A stretch of 64,000 nucleotides of DNA from G963668345 sp965226215 (lineage in GTDB: Bacteria > Acidobacteriota > Terriglobia > Bryobacterales > UBA6623): contig CBDDCH010000002.1 of assembly GCA_965226215.1 (NCBI GenBank), positions 2,356,001 through 2,420,000 of the forward strand, given 5' to 3'. This document shows positions 60,650 to 64,000 of the stretch, one piece after another; within the stretch, counting starts at the first letter, position 1; every line of letters begins with the position of its first letter. The notes below the pieces were generated by a model that was given only the letters and a program-made list of their open reading frames with translations, ran no database searches and had not been told where the DNA came from. A program made the translations under genes and the position numbers.

Positions 60650-62110
60650 ATGTTTGTAGTGGAAGAAAAACTAAACTTTGCAGTATTCATCGACTTCGAC
60701 AACATTGAAATCGGGGTGAAATCGACGCTGAGCCGCGCCTTTGACGTGCAGTGCGTTCTCGAAGGCATCAAGGAGCGAGGCGAAATCTCCGCCAAAGTTG
60801 CCTACGGCAACTGGAGCCGCCAGGCATCGGAAACTCGAGCTCTGACTGAGAATGGCGTGCAGATGGTGCAGCGCGACACTACCCCGCGCGGGGACAAGAA
60901 CGGAGCTGACATCAACCTCGCACTCGATGCTTTGGAGATGGCCTTCACGCGCGACCACATCAATGCTTTTGCGATCGTGAGCGGTGACAGCGACTTCATG
61001 GCGCTGGTCAACAAGCTGAAGCAATACAACAAGAGGGTGTATATCGTCGGAGGCAAGGCCTTCACCAGCACGATTCTGCAGCGAAATTGTCATGAATTCA
61101 TCAGCTACGAATCGCTGCTTGAGGACCATCCGCCGCCGTCGAGAAAGGGAGCTGTTTCGGGACAACGAGGGCGTCGGCGTCGGTCGCTGCCCCTTTCGCA
61201 AGCGGTAGCTCTCATTAACCGGGCGCTGCAAGCCTTGGATCGCCGGGGGGCGCAGCCACAGCTAGGCCTGCTCAAGAGCACCGTGTTGCAGCTCGATTCC
61301 GCCTTCACGGAGCGAGATTACGGTGTCTCATCCTTCTCGGGTCTCGTTGAAAAGCTCGTTGCCCAGGGGACTCTCAAGCTCATAACTGTGGATGGCCACC
61401 ATGTCGTCGAGAGGAAATCGGAAGACGTGGAAGATAGTTCGGCATCCCCCGACGATGCGATCTCGGTCCTCAGCGAAGTTCTGGAAGCCAACCTGAACCT
61501 GTTGGAAATGGGCGTTCCCGCGCGCGAATTGGGAGCCCTGGTCAAGGCGGTCGATCCCGACTTCAACGAGACGGATTACGGCTTTCACGAGTTTGCTGAG
61601 TTACTGAACTTCGCGCAAGACAAGGGCCTGGTGCGAGCCGAAACCAGCTCCGAACACGGGATGCTCTTCTATCCAGGCGATGACTTGGTCCATCGGAGGA
61701 GTGTCGGGAGCCCGACCGCCGCGGAGTCTGACGCGGGAAGTGTTGCGGTTGCTACAGACGGTGTGAAAGCTGCGCCCAGGCGCTCTGCCAAGCGAGCCAC
61801 TAAAGGTCGCTCCCGGACCCGAGCGAGGCGTAGGACTGTCACCAGGGAGGCCGCAAAGGCACCGGAAGCGGAACTCCCCACGCCAGACGGCGAAGAAAGC
61901 GGGGAGCAAGTCCCGTCCGCGGACACTTCGAAGCCGGAGCCGTCTGGAACAGACCAGGAGCTACCGCTCGCAACCGGTGACTCCGAAAGCTCGACCCCTC
62001 CTGAAAAGCAAACCCGCGGGCGAAGAGTCGGGTCGGCGAGATCGCGGTCGTCAACCCGCAGGACGGTTCGGCGGAAGCCCGTTACCCAGCCGCCGCCCGA
62101 GTCGGACTAA
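60650..62110 (+). CDS. NYN-domain (DUF88/LabA-like) protein with two OST-HTH domains
   Basis: 486 residues. Residues 9-160 are a PIN-like NYN nuclease domain with acidic residues Asp15/Asp17 (VFIDFDNIEIG), the Asp in KNGADINLALDAL and VSGDSDFMALVNKL. Two OST-HTH/LOTUS-type winged-helix domains follow at about 180-260 (SLPLSQAVALINRALQAL ... FTERDYGVSSFSGLVEKL) and 270-350 (LSEVLEANLNLLEMG ... FNETDYGFHEFAELLNF). The C-terminal 130 residues are basic and Ser/Pro/Arg-rich. In eukaryotes LOTUS domains bind RNA, so a structured-RNA nuclease is inferred. The start ATG 60650 matches the family; the upstream extension is repeat-derived. Confidence 0.88.
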   Translation: MFVVEEKLNFAVFIDFDNIEIGVKSTLSRAFDVQCVLEGIKERGEISAKVAYGNWSRQASETRALTENGVQMVQRDTTPRGDKNGADINLALDALEMAFTRDHINAFAIVSGDSDFMALVNKLKQYNKRVYIVGGKAFTSTILQRNCHEFISYESLLEDHPPPSRKGAVSGQRGRRRRSLPLSQAVALINRALQALDRRGAQPQLGLLKSTVLQLDSAFTERDYGVSSFSGLVEKLVAQGTLKLITVDGHHVVERKSEDVEDSSASPDDAISVLSEVLEANLNLLEMGVPARELGALVKAVDPDFNETDYGFHEFAELLNFAQDKGLVRAETSSEHGMLFYPGDDLVHRRSVGSPTAAESDAGSVAVATDGVKAAPRRSAKRATKGRSRTRARRRTVTREAAKAPEAELPTPDGEESGEQVPSADTSKPEPSGTDQELPLATGDSESSTPPEKQTRGRRVGSARSRSSTRRTVRRKPVTQPPPESD

Positions 62111-62374
62111 GCCGAAGTCGCTGGCACCCTAAGGGGTCAAATTCGCGCCAAGACGCACAGCGAATTCCAAGGAGCGCAGACTGGCGCGCCACCCGACAGA
62201 GCCACAGGTGTAAGCCTGCGGGCCCGCGGCCGCCGACCGCGGCTCTCTTATAAGCGTCGTGGTGAGCTGTCCCCTGACTAGCTTCCCGCGAGCGGTGATG
62301 AGTCTCGGTTTGGAGTTTACGTCCCGCCGCGCAAATACTTTGCGGCCGCCTCTGCACTTTACGCTCCGATTCGC

Positions 62375-62659
62375 CTACTCTTGGACGGTTATTTTCAGGG
62401 CCTTGAGGAAGGCATGGTCCTGGGCGCTGAAAGAGATTTGTGACGGTCGGAAGTCAGCGCTGGGGGCTGGGCTGGCCGCGGTACCTTCCTGTTCTTGTGG
62501 CCGTTTGTTGAATCCGATCGTGGCTTCCAGCACCAGGAAGACGTCGTATCCGGCACGGCGGATCTCGGCGATGGCCTCGGCGATGTCTTCCGATTCGGAG
62601 AGCGATTCGTTAATGGCGCCTCCTAATTGCTGCAACAGCTCTTTCAGGTGGTCATCCAC
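62375..62659 (-). CDS. Small hypothetical protein
   Basis: 94 residues from GTG 62659, which follows GAGGGAGAG at good spacing. The N-terminus is a helical region (DDHLKELLQQLGGAINESLSESEDIAEAIAEIRRAGYDVFLVLEATIGF), consistent with a conserved soluble domain; the C-terminal part is Ser/Pro/Gln-rich and ends in FLKALKITVQE. An upstream ATG (62809) would add 50 residues unlike the rest. No family recognised. Confidence 0.6.
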   Translation of the reverse strand: MDDHLKELLQQLGGAINESLSESEDIAEAIAEIRRAGYDVFLVLEATIGFNKRPQEQEGTAASPAPSADFRPSQISFSAQDHAFLKALKITVQE

Positions 62660-62972
62660 AATCACTCTCCCTCGTTGGTAAAGGCTGGAGTTGCCTCCGA
62701 TAATAGTTGGACGGCTAGGGTCAGGTAACGTTGCGGTCGTGCCTCTGGGCGTTGATGCCAGTGCTCTTGCGTGAATCCCATTCAACCAAATTTCAGCTTC
62801 AGATTGCAATGGTGCCCCCGTTAGGGGAATCGGTTGATTGGCGGCGGGACTGGAGCTTCAGTAATAGTATGTCCTCGGCGGCCAGAGCGGCTACGCGATC
62901 GACTCTAGCGATCGAATGCCAATCAGGCTTGACCGCAGCTCCCGAAGGTCTTGTTTCGCTACGATATAGGGC

Positions 62973-63275
62973 ATGGACGACGGGGTTTTCGAAATCGAAT
63001 GTCCCTGCTGTGGAGCCAAGCTCGAAGTCGACGCGGAGACCGAGGCCATCCTATCTCATCAGGCGCCGAAGCCAAATGAAGCACCGCTGGATCTTCAGAA
63101 GGCAGTCCAGCAACTGAAGTCGGAAGAGAGTAGTCGCGACCAGAGGTTTCGCGAGCAAGTGCAGGCCGAACGGCAACACGGTAAGGTGCTCGACAAGCGC
63201 TTCGAGGGCTTGCTCAAGAAGGCGCGCTCAGAAGGTCCTCAAAAACAGTTCCCCCGCGACATCGACCTGGACTAG
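62973..63275 (+). CDS. Small zinc-ribbon-like hypothetical protein
   Basis: 100 residues. A short N-terminal Cys cluster (FEIECPCCGAKLEVDAETEAILSH) resembles one half of a zinc ribbon; only three Cys (10, 12, 13) are present, so metal binding would need a partner or dimer. The rest is charged and helical (LQKAVQQLKSEESSRDQRFREQVQAERQHGKVLDKRFEGLLKKA), probably a coiled coil. ATG 62973 is the only sensible start. Function unknown; it diverges from the 62375-62659 gene. Confidence 0.7.
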   Translation: MDDGVFEIECPCCGAKLEVDAETEAILSHQAPKPNEAPLDLQKAVQQLKSEESSRDQRFREQVQAERQHGKVLDKRFEGLLKKARSEGPQKQFPRDIDLD

Positions 63276-63326
63276 CCCACTTTGCTCACCAGGGTTTGGA
63301 TGGCTGGCGTTGCAGGAACGTTATTG

Positions 63327-63441
63327 GTAGGGGCGGACCACAGTGTCCGCCCAGGCGCGAGATTCACACGGCGTTCCCATTCGATCACGCGACCAAACCC
63401 CGCAAAAACCTCTCTGGGCAGGCGCAGCGGCCCGCCCCTAC
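63327..63441. repeat. Inverted pair of GTAG-hairpin (REP-like) elements
   Basis: Plus strand: GTAG (63327-63330) then GGGCGGAC, 6-nt loop, GTCCGCCC (63331-63352). Minus strand: GTAG (CTAC at 63438-63441) then GGGCGGGC, 6-nt loop, GCCTGCCC (63416-63437), with one G-T pair. The two hairpins face each other like a BIME. The rest of 63276-63792 has no gene I can support. Confidence 0.65.
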
Positions 63442-63792
63442 AGTCTTGTTGTGAGAAAAGCGGGCTAGAACTTGGCAGCCTGCCGCTCGAGACCTCCAAT
63501 CCAGCATTCAGCGCGCCGCGCGCTCTAGACATACATCCCAGAATGGTCCCGGCATACTGTTACACTGGTTGCTTGTCTTAGCCTCATAGGCAAGGGTGTG
63601 CGTTGGTTTTATTCCCGCACGGAACACACCTCGAAGGTGACTGCATCGTCTTGTTGTTGAAGCTGCACCTCAAGAAGGAATGATCCCGGCCGTCTCTCCA
63701 CGGGGCGGCTAGGCGGGGACGGCGCAAGCGGTCCTGACTCCGTTCCGAGGCTCTCGTAGTCGGCAGTCGAGGGTGTTTCGCTTGGAACTCGA

Positions 63793-63981
63793 ATGGCCAC
63801 GTCGAAGAATCCTTTGAAGCAGATCATGGATATCCGGCGGGACGAAGTCCCGCAGGCCCTGCTGATGTTCGCTTACTTCTTCCTGGTCATTACGACCTTT
63901 GCGATCTTGAAGCCCCTCAAGGGTAGCCTTTTTATCCAGTTAATGGGGTATCCACTTGACTCAGGTGACCCCAAGATGTAG
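63793..63981 (+). CDS. N-terminal fragment of an NTP/NDP exchange transporter-like protein
   Basis: 62 residues: a basic amphipathic start (NPLKQIMDIRRDEVPQALL) followed by a membrane segment (MFAYFFLVITTFAILKPLKGSLFIQLMG), which is how ADP/ATP-translocase-like MFS proteins of this phylum begin. An in-frame TAG stops it at 63979-63981, 19 bp before the window edge. A full protein should have around ten more helices, so this is either a nonsense- or frameshift-interrupted gene, or the break lies in the unseen sequence. An opposite-strand frame at 63609-63827 overlaps its 5' end and is less convincing. Confidence 0.55.
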   Translation: MATSKNPLKQIMDIRRDEVPQALLMFAYFFLVITTFAILKPLKGSLFIQLMGYPLDSGDPKM

Positions 63982-64000
63982 TATGCGCCTTCGTGGAGGA

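Noticed and set aside
63609..63827. 72-codon minus frame antisense to the transporter fragment
   Set aside because: Its C-terminal part looks protein-like, but it overlaps the well-supported start of the transporter gene and has no family resemblance or start signal.
45813..63981. Amber recoding (TAG as sense codon) suggested by three in-frame TAGs
   Set aside because: Many intact genes here end in TAG (phosphofructokinase, macro-domain, gamma carbonic anhydrase, rarA), so ordinary nonsense mutation is simpler.

Overview
The window looks like part of an Acidobacteriota chromosome. This is inferred from the high GC content, an Oar-type TonB-dependent receptor with an N-terminal carboxypeptidase-regulatory domain, a DUF1844 protein next to an MBL hydrolase and ribF, a double-length ThyX-like protein, and multiheme cytochromes with HEAT repeats. 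It holds roughly 50 recognisable genes or gene remains and an unusually dense load of mobile DNA: seven insertion sequences, one RAYT unit, and several families of small palindromic elements. No rRNA, tRNA or CRISPR array was recognised.

Layout. 1-3.8 kb: an octaheme cytochrome c with HEAT repeats (minus strand, runs off the left edge) diverges from an OprO/P-type porin that has a four-unit Pho box upstream. 4.3-8.2 kb: TauE/SafE permease, macro-domain protein, a small unknown, a phosphofructokinase with PPi-type residues, and a DUF1802 protein. 8.3-9.5 kb: an IS630 element. 9.6-10.7 kb: a small unknown and a HigBA-like pair with an operator palindrome. 11-13.4 kb: gamma carbonic anhydrase and aspS. 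13.6-15.0 kb: IS256 copy 1. 15.1-19.9 kb: UDP-glucuronate decarboxylase-like enzyme, rarA, a SpoU-type rRNA methylase, a Sua5/YrdC protein and a YdcF protein. 19.9-20.6 kb: vapBC. 20.8-26.8 kb: an eIF2B-like protein, a secreted beta-propeller protein and an S55 (SpoIVB-like) protease, all on the minus strand; the last two genes overlap by 4 bp. 27.2-28.7 kb: a hicBA locus broken up by a frameshifted RAYT unit and a 157-bp MITE. 29.0-32.4 kb: DUF1844, MBL hydrolase, ribF and a LacD-type aldolase. 32.6-36.7 kb: a hybrid histidine kinase and a REC-CheC-like protein.

From 36.8 to 55.2 kb the window is a decaying surface/glycan and envelope region. A GT87-like membrane protein is split by an ISL3 element and has IS256 copy 2 inserted at its start codon. 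A polytopic membrane protein carries an amber codon. A prepilin peptidase and an outer-membrane barrel gene are joined through a second ISL3 copy that lacks a target duplication. A degenerate GGDEF protein is split by IS256 copy 3, which itself carries a nested 1.57-kb IS. Removing each insertion with one target duplication restores exact reading frames (1149 nt and 1023 nt).

55.4-64 kb returns to ordinary genes: the ThyX-like protein, a large TonB-dependent receptor, a NYN plus OST-HTH protein, two small genes, and the start of a transporter-like gene.

The most coherent unusual signal is a REP/RAYT-type system. Hairpins preceded by a GTAG tetranucleotide occur at about 1.8, 22.2 and 63.3-63.4 kb, with weaker ones at 3.8 and 60.4 kb. 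The 27.2-28.0 kb RAYT gene (HUH, Y1 transposase) sits between 18-bp inverted repeats and has cut off hicA.
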